Positions 9,701 through 18,494 of a stretch of DNA of 64,000 bases are shown here, piece by piece (the stretch's first letter is position 1; each line of letters opens with the position of its first letter). A model generated the notes under the pieces. That model was not told where the DNA came from, made no database searches, and saw only the letters and a list, made by a program, of their open reading frames with translations. The position numbers were made by a program, and so were the translations under genes. The DNA lies in NCBI RefSeq assembly GCF_037300705.1, contig NZ_CP147776.1, positions 2,728,001 to 2,792,000 on the forward strand. Direction: 5' to 3'. This DNA comes from Massilia sp. W12. Lineage in GTDB: Bacteria > Pseudomonadota > Gammaproteobacteria > Burkholderiales > Burkholderiaceae_D.

Positions 9701-9717
9701 TCTGCGACAATGCGTAA
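6703..9717 (+). CDS. Soluble TPR-GAF sensor histidine kinase (first of a tandem pair)
   Basis: A 1004-residue protein without signal peptide or membrane segments. Residues 1 to about 560 are helical repeats of TPR type, followed by a coiled linker, a GAF domain (about 585-735) and a histidine-kinase core. The dimerisation box contains AGVAHELNTPLGN with phospho-acceptor His770. The ATP-binding domain shows an N box (LISNALQHAY), DDGAGI and GLGLSICHN. No receiver domain is fused and no regulator is nearby. The start at 6703 is preferred over upstream ATGs because its N-terminus (MDLLVSAAELEQM) aligns with that of the following paralog (MELFAYNEEVNRM) and GGAAAG precedes it. The TPR part suggests the signal arrives through a protein partner. 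Confidence 0.88.
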   Translation: MDLLVSAAELEQMQMRAAQLQGAPCALALAALVWYQVETDGASARANLQKLHALLPSLKPGWEQEYVRMRMMLAQARIALLQAELPLAQQIAAQVWHIAQTQAALLAQDGGAAGLLLTCLQAVQARLDRLEGGKLRNPHLPAADETPPWQFHDHPARDLLFAGADAMHILAITANDAGNADLRDAHWNAMRHLALAAGDLLRARLPLLLSALRQRGAARELVLQEFGPFAPEEWAESSPALQACLLEYWGGVLFRQDDYAQAIKCFQQAFELAQCHCMNSRAIISGLSTGIAYATLNDHDTALKWKQRALDLANRCGWPVSIGTALVSCGETLRLLRQFGPARETMQQALHVLDGLQNSFNYAMALRNRGFLALDEQDPGLANQYFTALIERTRILHTPELEVDGLRGLALAWLHQGEAARALEVAQQALQLARTHENRSDQMECLQTLAAIWRQLPPQALPPPWRDDAQGAARLCLDLLEQAYQLAGQITQHQVSDSLLEALADAHAALHNFAAAYHWAQQAAAAREKTVSRAATARAIAMQVAYSTEEEQDRRRRHQQLALAEARRAGLLQQTTHTLTELGAIGQEITTHLQADAIFAILHNHVRELLAADAFCVYFLRAREHGPLMLELAYGIENGKALPPVAMALDDPHSYAIRCLREEREIQLELPASAPHLAQQLNASSTLPCLSCLYIPMQAGQRSIGVMSVQSCQEQAYQEQHLLIFRTLCAYAAIAFDNAHAYAQLQQTRQQLVAQEKLAALGGLVAGVAHELNTPLGNSMLMASALHLKTEQTIAGLENQSLRHANLAEYLEDAAQAAQLISKSLSTAATLVGSFKQVAVDRTSAKRRCFDLQQTCAELCATMMNQVRQRGHQLQLDIPANMLMDSYPGPLGQVLGHLISNALQHAYAPEQKGCMRLSARASSTRREWLELRFSDDGAGIAAAELRQVFDPFYTTRIGQGSIGLGLSICHNIVSSILGGVIRVESETGQGACFILDLPQICDNA

Positions 9718-9773
9718 GCGCCCGCTGCCGGCCAAAATCGGTTACAGTTAGGCGGGCGTGGAAAGAAAAAGGC

Positions 9774-12602
9774 ATGGAATTATTCGCATACAACGAGGAA
9801 GTCAACCGCATGGAGGCCATGTTGCCGCCAATCGCCGGTCTCGCCCGTTTGCTGGGCTTGCTGGAATTGGCGTGGCATTTGCGCCAGCGCGACACCCGGC
9901 GCGCGCTGCACTTGGCGGCGCAGGCGCTGGAGTTGATGGATCTGCCGCAGCTCGATGCCGAATTACGCCGCCAGGCCCAGGCCCGCATTCTGTTGGTTCA
10001 AGGCGAAGCCGCCATGCTCGGCGCGCGCCTGGAAGAAGCCGGCAAGCTGGCAAGTGAAGCGTTTCAAATCTGCCAGGCGCTGCAAGATGATATCGGCATC
10101 GCTGACGCCCATTTGCTGCAAGCCTGGGTCGCCTCCCACGGTGGCCGGCATGCCCAATCCAAACTTGAAATCGAAGCCGCCTGCCATCACGCCGCCCTGG
10201 CCCAGGATAGCTTGCGCCAGGAAGTGGCGGACGCGATGCTGGCGCGCTTTACCGTGTTTCGCGAGCCGCAAACCGCGCAAGCGCGCTGGGGCCGGCGGTT
10301 TACCGCCGAGCAGGACGAATGGCATGCCGGTTTGCAAGTCTGGATCAATGATTTCCTTGGCATTTACACCGGCTACACCAGCGATTTCGCCAAGTCGATT
10401 GTGCATTTCATGCGCTCGCATGAGGCCGCGCTGGCGACCGGGCAAATCCGCTCCGCCATCATCGCCGCCACCAATCTGGGCAATTCGCTGACCAATTTGA
10501 ATGACCACCACGCCGCACTCGAATGGATGCAGCGCGGGCTGGATCTGGCGCGCAAAGCCGGCTGGGAAGCGTCGATCGGGGCCTGCCTGATGCAAACCGG
10601 CGAAACCCTGCGCCAACTCGGCCAGCTCGATGCCGCGCGCGAGTTGCTCGATGAGGCGATGCAAAAACTCAAGCCCTTATCGGCTTCGCGCAATTACACC
10701 ATCGCACTGAAATACTATTCCGACATTGCGCTGGCGCGCGGCGAATACGCCCAGGCTTTGCAGAGCTTTCGCCAGCTGGAGGAAAACGCAGCCCTGCTGG
10801 GCCAGGCGGATTTCCAGTCTGACGCCTGGCGCGGTCAGGCGCACGCCTTATCGCGTCTGGGACAAGCCGAGCAAGCCTTGCAAATCGCTCTGGCGGCGCT
10901 GGAAATGGCGCGAGACACGAATGACGCCTATTGCCAGGTCAGCACGCTGCAAGTATTAGCCGACATTCACGCTTATCATCAAATCCTGCCGCCCTACGGC
11001 ATGACCGCCAACAGCACCGCGCTGCATTATCTGCAACAAGCGCTGGATGTGGCCGCAACTATCGAAGGCTTTACCGTGCCCGGCGATTTGCTGGATATGG
11101 TGGCCAGCGAATATGCGCGCATGGATGAATATGAAAAAGCGTATGAGGTCTCATTGCAGGCGATTGCCGCGCGCGAAAAAACCCACAGCGCACAGGCCAC
11201 CAACCGTGCGATTGCGATGCAGGTGCGCTATCAAACCGAGCAGGCGCAGGCCGAAGGTGAACAGCAGCGCCAGCTCGCCTCCTCCGAAGCCAAGCGCGCC
11301 GAAGCCTTGCAACAGCACAGCGCCACGCTGGAACATTTGGGCGCCATCGGGCAGGAAATCACCGCACATCTGGATTCCAATGCGGTATTTGCCGCCTTGA
11401 AGCGGCACGTCGAGAGTTTGCTGGATGTGACCTCGATGGCGGTGTTTTTACTCGACGCCGATGGTCAGTCGCTGGTGTGCCGCTTTGGTGAGGAAAACGG
11501 CAAGCCGATCGGGCCGCATGTGGTGATGCTGACCAGCCCGGTGTCTTACGCCGCGCAATGCGTGCGCGAGCGGCGCGAATTATTGATTGATATGGCGCCG
11601 GATGAGCATTTGCCCAATCTTGTGCCGGGCACCCTGGCCTGCCTGTCAAAATTATTTGCGCCCCTGGTGATCGGTGAACGCATCCTTGGCGTGATGACGG
11701 TGCAAACCCCGCGCCGCTTCGCCTATGACGAAAGGGAGCGGCTGATTTTCCGCAGCCTGTGCGCGTATGGCGCGATTGCGCTGGGCAATGCGCATGCATA
11801 TCGCCAGCTGCAGGGCGCGCAACAGCAATTGGTGGCGCAGGAAAAACTGGCGGCGCTGGGCAGTCTGGTGGCTGGCGTGGCGCACGAATTAAACAGCCCG
11901 ATCGGCAACAGCCTGATGATCGCCAGCAGTTTTCAAGATCAGACCGATGATATCCGCGTGCGCCTGGAGCGTCAGCAATTGCGGCACGCCGAATTGGTGA
12001 CTTTCCTGCAGGAAGCGCAAGAGGCCTCAACCCTGATTTTGCGCGGCCTGACCAATGCCGCCGACCTGGTCAACAGCTTCAAGCAGGTGGCGGTGGATCG
12101 CACCACGGCGCAGCGGCGCTGCTTTGACCTGGCCAAGACCTGCCATGAGATCGTGGCCACCATGATGAGCCAGATCCGCAGTAACGGCCATCAAATCACA
12201 CTCGATATTCCGGCAGAGATCAAAATGACCAGCTACCCCGGCCCCTTGGGCCAGGTGCTGACAAATCTGATCAATAACGCCATGCTGCATGGTTTTGACG
12301 GCATGCCGAATGGACAGATGAAATTACTGGCGCGGCAGGATCATCCGGGCCGGGTCATGCTGCAATTTTCTGATAACGGGCGCGGCATTCCGCCACAGCA
12401 CAAAAAACGCATCTTCGATCCTTTTTTCACCACCAAACTGGGGCAAGGCGGCACCGGGCTGGGCTTGTCAATCAGCTATAACATTGTCAGTTCGCTCTTG
12501 CACGGCCATTTGCAAGTGCAAAGCGAAGTCAATCAGGGCACCGTATTCATGCTCGATTTACCGCTTACCGCACCGGAACAGGAATTGGAGCAAAGCGCGT
12601 AA
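9774..12602 (+). CDS. Soluble TPR-GAF sensor histidine kinase (second of a tandem pair)
   Basis: A 942-residue paralog of the preceding kinase with the same domain order: TPR-like repeats (1 to about 500), linker, GAF (about 530-675) and histidine-kinase core with His704 in AGVAHELNSPIGN. The two proteins share long runs around the linker (AIAMQV), the GAF start (LGAIGQEIT) and the kinase core (FKQVAVDRT), while the TPR halves differ more. The gene starts 56 bases after the first ends, so they are probably co-transcribed and arose by tandem duplication. There is no membrane segment, receiver or DNA-binding domain. One could act as a heterodimer partner or as a variant with a different TPR-bound input; the sequence cannot decide this. 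Confidence 0.87.
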   Translation: MELFAYNEEVNRMEAMLPPIAGLARLLGLLELAWHLRQRDTRRALHLAAQALELMDLPQLDAELRRQAQARILLVQGEAAMLGARLEEAGKLASEAFQICQALQDDIGIADAHLLQAWVASHGGRHAQSKLEIEAACHHAALAQDSLRQEVADAMLARFTVFREPQTAQARWGRRFTAEQDEWHAGLQVWINDFLGIYTGYTSDFAKSIVHFMRSHEAALATGQIRSAIIAATNLGNSLTNLNDHHAALEWMQRGLDLARKAGWEASIGACLMQTGETLRQLGQLDAARELLDEAMQKLKPLSASRNYTIALKYYSDIALARGEYAQALQSFRQLEENAALLGQADFQSDAWRGQAHALSRLGQAEQALQIALAALEMARDTNDAYCQVSTLQVLADIHAYHQILPPYGMTANSTALHYLQQALDVAATIEGFTVPGDLLDMVASEYARMDEYEKAYEVSLQAIAAREKTHSAQATNRAIAMQVRYQTEQAQAEGEQQRQLASSEAKRAEALQQHSATLEHLGAIGQEITAHLDSNAVFAALKRHVESLLDVTSMAVFLLDADGQSLVCRFGEENGKPIGPHVVMLTSPVSYAAQCVRERRELLIDMAPDEHLPNLVPGTLACLSKLFAPLVIGERILGVMTVQTPRRFAYDERERLIFRSLCAYGAIALGNAHAYRQLQGAQQQLVAQEKLAALGSLVAGVAHELNSPIGNSLMIASSFQDQTDDIRVRLERQQLRHAELVTFLQEAQEASTLILRGLTNAADLVNSFKQVAVDRTTAQRRCFDLAKTCHEIVATMMSQIRSNGHQITLDIPAEIKMTSYPGPLGQVLTNLINNAMLHGFDGMPNGQMKLLARQDHPGRVMLQFSDNGRGIPPQHKKRIFDPFFTTKLGQGGTGLGLSISYNIVSSLLHGHLQVQSEVNQGTVFMLDLPLTAPEQELEQSA

Positions 12603-12718
12603 AACCGCGCCCGCCCTGACTCTTGCGCAATAAAGCCAAAGACTGCAAAGTCAATTTGACATCCGCCTTTGCGCAGACAACAATGGATTCGCTGTCCATG
12701 CTATTGCCGGAGGTAAAG

Positions 12719-12964
12719 ATGAGGCCAGAGAAACGCACGCCTGCTCATGCAATCAAATTCCAGAATTCCGGCCATACAGAGCATCATAAGCTGCATCATT
12801 TTCAGGAATCTTTACTCTTATTGAGTCTCTTGCTGGTGATGGTGACCGGCATCGCGGTACAAAAACCCCTGGTGTTTTTCGTTGGCGCGGCGGCCGCCAT
12901 CGGCGTAGCTTTTGCGCTGGGGCGCAGAATACGCAAGGCGGATCAGCCGCCTGCACGCCGCTAG
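12719..12964 (+). CDS. Small His-rich two-helix membrane protein, unknown function
   Basis: An 81-residue protein not recognised as a named family. After a basic N-terminus comes a histidine-rich stretch (GHTEHHKLHHF), then two hydrophobic segments (LLLLSLLLVMVTGIAV and LVFFVGAAAAIGVAFAL) and a short basic tail, so it is probably an inner-membrane hairpin with both ends in the cytoplasm. The start at 12719 is chosen over an upstream ATG because CCGGAGG stands at ideal distance before it. It lies 116 bases after the second kinase on the same strand, so it may share that transcript or have its own promoter. The histidine cluster could bind a metal, but this is a guess from composition. Confidence 0.6.
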   Translation: MRPEKRTPAHAIKFQNSGHTEHHKLHHFQESLLLLSLLLVMVTGIAVQKPLVFFVGAAAAIGVAFALGRRIRKADQPPARR

Positions 12965-13121
12965 CAAGCGGCCTGAATGCGGCTGCGAAAATCAGCCGGG
13001 CGAAGCGGGCTTTTCGCAACGCCGGGGCGTCAATCGTGGCGCGTTTGATCAGAAAATTGCTGAATCTGACCAGCGCTGCAGGTTTTGCAATAGATTTTCT
13101 TCTGCAAACACACTGCCGATA

Positions 13122-13919
13122 TCAAGCCAGCAAGCCGCCATCCACGGTCAATTGATGGCCGGTGACAAAGCTGGCGCCATCAGAACACAACCACAGCGCA
13201 GCTTGCGCCACTTCATCGGCCTGCGCCACCCGGCCGATAGGATGCAGCTTGGCGATATAATCGGCGCGCGCCGGATCGCGTGCAATCGCCCTGTCCATCA
13301 TTTCCGTTTCCACAACGCCAGGGCAAATACTGTTGATGCGTATGCCGTGCCGGGCGTATTCCACCGCCGCACTCTTGGTCAAGCCCACCACCGCATGCTT
13401 GCTGGCGGCATAAATCGCCTGGCGCGGCGCACTGGCCAGGCCGGCCACTGAGGCGGTATTCACAATCACGCCGCAAGAATGCTTTTGCATCATCTCCAGC
13501 TCAGCGCGCATGCACAACCACACCCCTTTCACATTGACGCGCATGATGCGGTCAAACAGCGCTTCATCGCCCAGCCCCAAGGGCTGCGCCTCTTCTTCAA
13601 CGCCTGCATTATTAAAGGCAAAATCAAGCCGGCCATATTGCTGCGAGATGGCGTCAAATAATTCTTTGATATGCTTGGCATCGCTGATATCAAGTTGCAT
13701 GCTCAGCGGCGGCAAGCCCAGGCCATCCAGGCACGCGACGCTGGCCTGTAAGCCTGCGGGGTGCAAATCCACCAACACCAGTTGCGCCCCGGCCTGGGCA
13801 AACGCAATGGCGGCGGCGCGCCCTATCCCGCCGCCAGCCCCGGTAACCAGCACGATACGGTTTGTATAGTCATATTTCACCTGCGCCAATCCGGGCGCGC
13901 ATTGCTCTCTGGCATTCAT
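13122..13919 (-). CDS. Short-chain dehydrogenase/reductase
   Basis: A 265-residue classical SDR. The nucleotide-binding motif TGAGGGIG (residues 26-33), NNAG (103-106) and the catalytic YAASK (Tyr170, Lys174) are all present. The Asp at position 51 after the second strand (LVLVDLHP) favours NAD over NADP. The C-terminus FVTGHQLTVDGG is typical of the family. The start at 13919 has AGGAAGAA upstream; the longer frame reaching 14105 has no such signal. The substrate cannot be told from the sequence. The gene stands alone, convergent with the small membrane protein gene. Confidence 0.88.
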   Translation of the reverse strand: MNAREQCAPGLAQVKYDYTNRIVLVTGAGGGIGRAAAIAFAQAGAQLVLVDLHPAGLQASVACLDGLGLPPLSMQLDISDAKHIKELFDAISQQYGRLDFAFNNAGVEEEAQPLGLGDEALFDRIMRVNVKGVWLCMRAELEMMQKHSCGVIVNTASVAGLASAPRQAIYAASKHAVVGLTKSAAVEYARHGIRINSICPGVVETEMMDRAIARDPARADYIAKLHPIGRVAQADEVAQAALWLCSDGASFVTGHQLTVDGGLLA

Positions 13920-14371
13920 TGATTTCTTCCTGTGTTGGCAACGCCGGTGGAGAAGTGGGCAGTTTGCGCCTGCTGAAAACAGCGGGTCGCACCTGGCGCG
14001 GCGTGAGTTAAAAAATGTGCATCTGATACATGGCGCGGTACGGCTGACGCTGATGCGAACATGCGGTTTTGCGGGAAACGCCTGCGCTGAACAAAACAGC
14101 TGCATGACGCGGCCATATCAGCCGGCAGCGAAAAACATAGATATACGTGAATATTACCCGCAAGCTTGACGGGATCAAGCATAACACAGGAAATTTTTTT
14201 CTGCTTGAGTCAGCACAGTTTTATCAAAATGCCATGTTTATGGGCAATGCGCTCTGTCATTCAAAGAGCATTACCCATTTTCCCGATCCAATCTTCACGG
14301 CAACAAGAATCCTGTGCAAGGCAGCAGCCGCGCCGCCAGTCCCCGGCTGCGCTGGTTTAACAGGAAGGAAA
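13920..14371. other. Intergenic stretch between SDR and DUF3579 genes
   Basis: About 450 bases without a convincing gene. It should hold the promoter for the minus-strand SDR gene. A seven-base inverted repeat (GCAGCCG at 14324-14330 with CGGCTGC at 14344-14350) lies just beyond the DUF3579 stop and could be a weak terminator, although no T-run follows. The open frames crossing this stretch show no family pattern or ribosome-binding site. Confidence 0.5.
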
Positions 14372-14713
14372 TCAGCTGGACGCCTGACCGGCATCAAACA
14401 GGCAGGCGTCAATCACCTGCAAATCATTATCTTTGGCGAAATCCACCACAAAGTGGTAGGCCATAGGCTCGATGTCGCGCAAGGCGGCATTGACCACCAC
14501 GGCTTTCACGCCATCGACCATGGTTGGCCGCACATAGGGGGAATATTGCAGATGGTTGTGGCGGTTGCGCGGGCTGGAAGGCGGCCGGAAACAGGACATC
14601 ACACCGCACAGACGCTCCGCCCAATCACTGGGGCGGAATGTGCGCCCTTTACTGGTCAAACCCAGGATAAAAAACTCTTTGACAACAGGCGCGCTTTTGC
14701 TGGATTCGTCCAT
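14372..14713 (-). CDS. DUF3579 domain protein
   Basis: A 113-residue protein with the pattern of DUF3579, a small betaproteobacterial family of unknown function: FFILGLTSKGRTFRPSDWAE followed by RLCGVMS, and later YSPYVRPTMVDGVKAVVV. No signal peptide or membrane segment is visible, so it should be cytoplasmic. The ATG at 14713 is taken; a GTG five codons upstream is also possible, and neither has a strong Shine-Dalgarno. The gene lies alone, downstream of the CobD/CbiB-like gene on the same strand with a gap of about 160 bases. Confidence 0.75.
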   Translation of the reverse strand: MDESSKSAPVVKEFFILGLTSKGRTFRPSDWAERLCGVMSCFRPPSSPRNRHNHLQYSPYVRPTMVDGVKAVVVNAALRDIEPMAYHFVVDFAKDNDLQVIDACLFDAGQASS

Positions 14714-14877
14714 GACGGGGGTCTTCACTATCGGGCTGCGGGGGCAGCGGTTTCATACCAGGGGATGGCGGCAGCGCTGTGCAAAACTGTTGGATTTGCT
14801 GCGCAATGCCGCAAACCGCCAAACCCCGTATTATAGACGAGGACAGGGTGAAAACCTATGTCTGCGGCATGTGCGCA

Positions 14878-15852
14878 TCAGCCAAAGAAGACCGCGACTG
14901 ACAACAACAGCAATAACATCATCCACAGCACCAGAGCGCGCCAGACCAGGGCGACCGTGCTTTGCAAGGCGCGCGGGCCCGGCTCCTCGCCCGGCATGGC
15001 TTCCGTCTCGGCGCCGGCGACAGTATCCACCATGGCGGCATCCGGCGGCAAGACATTGGCCGCGCCTTCCGCTGCAGCGCCCAGGCGCACCCCCAGCGCC
15101 CCGCTGCCGGATGCGAGAATAATGCCGACCGCCGCTTCGCGCCAGCGGCTGGCGAAATTGCGCCAGCAGTAAATGGCGTCTTCAAAATTGCCCACAATCG
15201 CAAACGCAATCGCAGTCAAGCGCACCGGAATCCAGTCAATCACATAAAAAGCGCGCTGTGCAAAGTGGCCAAACACCTCATTTTTCATATGCGCCGGCTC
15301 ATTCCAGGCGCGCGCCAGATATTCCGCCAGGCGGTACATGATCGCGCAAGCTGGGCCGACCGGCATCAGGAACCAGAAAAACACCCCGAACACGCTGCGA
15401 TGCGAAGTCACCAGCGCGCGCTCGACAGCAATGCGGCAAACTTCACTGATTTCCATACCCACCGTATCAAGCCCGGTCCAGTCGGCCAGTAACTGGCGTG
15501 CGCGCGATTCGTCGCCGGCGCTCAAGGCCAGTTGAATCGCGCTGAAATAATGGCTGTAATGCCGGAAACCCAGGGTCAGATAGACGATCAGCACATTCCA
15601 GCAAAACACCGCCAGCATCCGCACTTCCGGCGCTGGAATCAATTTCAGGAGCCAGTAAATAATTGCCACCGGCAACGCGAGTGAGGCCATCACCAAGCAC
15701 CAGGCCAGGCGGCCATGCGAGGCTTGGCCGGCATTAAACCAGGATTCCATGCGCATCGCATAGGCTTTGATCAATGCGTACACCGGATTATCCGCACGCA
15801 ATGGCTTTAATTGCTCCAGCACCAATGCGATCAGAATCGAAAAGAATGTCAT
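14878..15852 (-). CDS. CobD/CbiB family integral membrane protein
   Basis: A 324-residue protein with several hydrophobic segments (around residues 50-75, 80-95, 155-175 and at the C-terminus) and the general form of CobD/CbiB-like proteins often found next to a NUDIX hydrolase gene in Burkholderiales. The N-terminus MTFFSILIALVLEQLKPLR is characteristic. True CbiB makes the aminopropanol arm of cobalamin, but here there is no cobalamin-synthesis cluster, and the AmpE-like branch of this superfamily is an alternative. I would not infer a role in cobalamin synthesis. It starts 15 bases after the NUDIX gene ends, so the two are probably one operon. Confidence 0.8.
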   Translation of the reverse strand: MTFFSILIALVLEQLKPLRADNPVYALIKAYAMRMESWFNAGQASHGRLAWCLVMASLALPVAIIYWLLKLIPAPEVRMLAVFCWNVLIVYLTLGFRHYSHYFSAIQLALSAGDESRARQLLADWTGLDTVGMEISEVCRIAVERALVTSHRSVFGVFFWFLMPVGPACAIMYRLAEYLARAWNEPAHMKNEVFGHFAQRAFYVIDWIPVRLTAIAFAIVGNFEDAIYCWRNFASRWREAAVGIILASGSGALGVRLGAAAEGAANVLPPDAAMVDTVAGAETEAMPGEEPGPRALQSTVALVWRALVLWMMLLLLLSVAVFFG

Positions 15853-15867
15853 GCCCTTCTCTCTTGG

Positions 15868-16536
15868 TTAGACACGCAAAAAATGAAACAGATTGCGTAA
15901 CATGGCCGCAGTTGCGCCCCAAATAAAATGATCTTGCCATGGCATGGCGTAAAAGCTGCGCCGCCGCCCATCGCCTGCCGGCAGCATGCGGCGCTGGTGG
16001 TGCGCGCCATCCATCAAAAACGCCAACGGCGCCTCAAACAGTTGCGCCACTTCATGCGGATCCGCCTGCAAATGGAAAGGCGGATGCAACAACGCCACCA
16101 CAGGCGTCACCCGATAGCCGCTGATGGTGCAATATTGCGGCAAGCAGCCCAGCACCTCGACATGGCGCGCATCCAGCCCCACTTCTTCACGCGCTTCGCG
16201 CAATGCGGTGGCGACCGGGTCGGCATCGTCGTCTTCGGCCCGCCCGCCGGGAAAACTGATCTGTCCCGCATGATCGGACAAATGCGCGGTGCGCTGGGTC
16301 AATAAAACGGTGATGCCGTCTGGCCGCAGCACCAGCGGAGTTAATACAGCGGCAGGCGTCAAATCGGCCTCATGCATGCGGGCGCGATGTTCATCGCCGT
16401 ATTCTGCCTGCCACAGCGGCGGCGCGGCAAAGCGCGCTCGCAACCAATCCGCCTGCAAACGCTCAGGCGGCACTGCAGCCTCGCCGGCGACTTCATGCAG
16501 CGGGACAGATTGCGGATCAAAATCGGGCAGTTTCAT
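15868..16536 (-). CDS. CoA pyrophosphatase-type NUDIX hydrolase
   Basis: A 222-residue NUDIX hydrolase. The Nudix box spans about residues 97-120, starting GGRAEDDDADPVATALREA and ending EEVGL, with the catalytic REAREEVG intact. It is preceded by LSDHAGQISFPGG, the extra motif of the CoA pyrophosphatase subgroup (NudL/YeaB-like), which cleaves CoA to phosphopantetheine and 3',5'-ADP. The start at 16536 gives the usual family length; the frame extending to 16803 runs across the rplS terminator and is not used. It probably leads a two-gene unit with the CobD/CbiB-like gene. Confidence 0.88.
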   Translation of the reverse strand: MKLPDFDPQSVPLHEVAGEAAVPPERLQADWLRARFAAPPLWQAEYGDEHRARMHEADLTPAAVLTPLVLRPDGITVLLTQRTAHLSDHAGQISFPGGRAEDDDADPVATALREAREEVGLDARHVEVLGCLPQYCTISGYRVTPVVALLHPPFHLQADPHEVAQLFEAPLAFLMDGAHHQRRMLPAGDGRRRSFYAMPWQDHFIWGATAAMLRNLFHFLRV

Positions 16537-16611
16537 ACGGCGACTCTCATTCTTTGGGGCATTATCGCATGAACCCGGCAACAGCAGCGTTTGCGCCGCG
16601 CACAGCATAAA

Positions 16612-16639
16612 AAAAGGGGAAGCCGAAGCTTCCCCTTTT
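16612..16639 (-). terminator. Rho-independent terminator of the rpsP-rimM-trmD-rplS unit
   Basis: A 12-base-pair stem (AAAAGGGGAAGC with GCTTCCCCTTTT) around the loop CGAA lies 52 bases beyond the rplS stop. On the minus strand it continues into a T-run. The symmetric A/T flanks could let it work in both directions. Confidence 0.85.
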
Positions 16640-16690
16640 CTGTTTTTTCCCGTTCCTGCGAAAACCGCAGTGATAGAACCTGCGAGGTTC

Positions 16691-17074
16691 TTATACTGCA
16701 GCAGCCTTATCCGCGCGGCGGGTCGGCAGTTTTTCTTTGATGCGAGCCGACTTGCCAGAACGTTCGCGCAAGTAGTACAGCTTGGCGCGACGCACATCGC
16801 CACGACGTTTGACTTCGATCGAGGCGATCAGCGGCGAATACAGTTGGAAGGTACGTTCCACGCCTTCACCGGAAGAAATCTTACGCACGATGAAGTTCGA
16901 GTTCAGGCCGCGATTGCGGCGGGAGATGACCACGCCTTCATATGCCTGAGCGCGCTTACGCGTGCCTTCGACCACCATCACATTCACCACCACGGTGTCG
17001 CCAGGGGCGAATTCGGGGATGTTTTTGTTCAGGCGCTTGATTTCTTCCTGTTCGAGTTGTTGAATCAGATCCAT
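16691..17074 (-). CDS. rplS: 50S ribosomal protein L19
   Basis: A 127-residue protein with the L19 pattern: an N-terminal helix ([20 protein letters not shown]), the central segment [13 protein letters not shown] and the RNA-binding C-terminal region [19 protein letters not shown]19 sits at the 30S-50S interface. The start at 17074 has AGGAGT eight bases upstream. It is the last gene of the conserved rpsP-rimM-trmD-rplS operon, with trmD starting about 100 bases upstream in transcription order, and is followed by a strong terminator. Confidence 0.98.
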   Translation of the reverse strand: MDLIQQLEQEEIKRLNKNIPEFAPGDTVVVNVMVVEGTRKRAQAYEGVVISRRNRGLNSNFIVRKISSGEGVERTFQLYSPLIASIEVKRRGDVRRAKLYYLRERSGKSARIKEKLPTRRADKAAAV

Positions 17075-17178
17075 GTTTGACTCCTAAAACCATCTTGCCA
17101 GCGCTGATCTTTGCCTGGTAGAGGATGGGGTTAAACCGTGCAGATCTCGCGATCTGCGCATTCTTGTTTTACTGCAAA

Positions 17179-17940
17179 TTACTGCATTTCTTCCTGTATC
17201 TGCCGCAGCGCCGCTTCATCTTTGGCGTTGAGCTGACCTTGTTTGCGCGCCGCGTCGATCAAGTCAGGGCGCTTTTTCAAGGTCGCCGCCAACATTTGAT
17301 GTCTGCGCCAGCGCGCGATTTCCGCGTGATTGCCGCCTAACAGCACCGCCGGCACACGCTCCCCGTCAAACACTTCAGGGCGCGTATAGTGCGGCGCATC
17401 CAGCAAGCCATGCACAAAGCTGTCTTCCAGCGCCGATTGCGCAGTATTGAGCACTCCCGGCAGCTGGCGGATCACGGCGTCCATCAATACCATCGCCGCC
17501 AATTCACCGCCGGAGAGCACAAAATCGCCGATGCTGATTTCCTCATCGACATGACGCTCCAGCAAACGCTGGTCCACAGCTTCATACCGCCCGCACAGCA
17601 AGACAGCGCCCGGACTTTGCGCCAAATCCATCACTTTCGCGTGGTTCAGCGTTTTGCCTTGCGGCGACAGGTAAATCACGCGCGGGGCGCTAATTCCTGC
17701 TTCGCTTTGCGCTGCTTTCGCTGCGCCAATCGCCTGCTGCAAGGGGGCTGCCATCATCACCATGCCCGGGCCGCCGCCATAAGGCCGGTCGTCCACAGTG
17801 CGGTGCACATCGCTGGTGTAATCGCGCGGATTCCACAAACCCAGTGCAAACTTCTGCTGCTCTGCTGCGCGCCGCGACACGCCGGATTCGGTGAGTGCGG
17901 CGAACATTTGCGGAAACAGCGTGATCACGTCAAAGCGCAT
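17179..17940 (-). CDS. trmD: tRNA (guanine(37)-N1)-methyltransferase
   Basis: A 253-residue TrmD, which methylates G37 next to the anticodon in several tRNAs using S-adenosylmethionine. The N-terminus [13 protein letters not shown], the trefoil-knot SAM-binding segments ([16 protein letters not shown] and [12 protein letters not shown]), [12 protein letters not shown] and the C-terminal ARKQGQL are all typical. The ATG at 17940 begins the conserved N-terminus; the frame above it overlaps rimM. It starts seven bases after the rimM stop. Confidence 0.97.
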   Translation of the reverse strand: MRFDVITLFPQMFAALTESGVSRRAAEQQKFALGLWNPRDYTSDVHRTVDDRPYGGGPGMVMMAAPLQQAIGAAKAAQSEAGISAPRVIYLSPQGKTLNHAKVMDLAQSPGAVLLCGRYEAVDQRLLERHVDEEISIGDFVLSGGELAAMVLMDAVIRQLPGVLNTAQSALEDSFVHGLLDAPHYTRPEVFDGERVPAVLLGGNHAEIARWRRHQMLAATLKKRPDLIDAARKQGQLNAKDEAALRQIQEEMQ

Positions 17941-17947
17941 CGCCGCC

Positions 17948-18475
17948 TCAGAAATCCAACTCCCAGTCGGCGCTGATCTGACGCTTGGCCAAATCGACTT
18001 CACGCACAAACTGATCAACAAAAGGAATCAAGCGCTCCTCTTTCTGTCCCTCTTGCGTCAGGCGCAAAATGGGGTGGGCGCCGTTATCCATCATATCCGC
18101 CACCTGCCCGAGCACTTGCCCTTGCAGATTGACGACTTGCATGCCGATCAGATCAGTCCAGTAATACTCGCCATCAGACAAAGCCGGAAAACGGCTGCGC
18201 GAAATCATGATCTGCGCGCCCTTGAGCGCTTCTGCTCCGTCACGACCGGCAATGCCGGTAAACAAAGCCACCAGATCCGCGCCATGCTGTTTCACCTGCC
18301 GCACATCGACATCTTGCATCTGCGGTTTATCCAGCCACCAGGTTTTGGCGCCGAACATCGCATCGGCATCGCTGGAATAAGGTCTGATTTTGACCCACCC
18401 CTGCACGCCGAAAGCGCCCGTCACATGCCCCACCAACACCAGGTCAGCGGGCGGCGTCAATGCGTTTGTCTGCAT
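17948..18475 (-). CDS. rimM: Ribosome maturation factor RimM
   Basis: A 175-residue RimM, which binds ribosomal protein S19 and assists assembly of the 30S head. The N-terminal RimM domain ([19 protein letters not shown]) and the PRC-barrel segment ([18 protein letters not shown]) are clear. The ATG at 18475 is taken; a GTG three codons upstream is possible, and neither has a strong Shine-Dalgarno, which suggests coupling to rpsP 19 bases away. Confidence 0.96.
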   Translation of the reverse strand: MQTNALTPPADLVLVGHVTGAFGVQGWVKIRPYSSDADAMFGAKTWWLDKPQMQDVDVRQVKQHGADLVALFTGIAGRDGAEALKGAQIMISRSRFPALSDGEYYWTDLIGMQVVNLQGQVLGQVADMMDNGAHPILRLTQEGQKEERLIPFVDQFVREVDLAKRQISADWELDF

Positions 18476-18494
18476 CAGCGACACTGCGAAAAAA

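Noticed and set aside
14878-15852. A cobalamin-synthesis operon around the CobD/CbiB-like gene and the adenosyltransferase gene
   Set aside because: The two genes are about 5 kb apart on different strands, separated by ribosomal-protein and other unrelated genes, and no other cobalamin gene is present.
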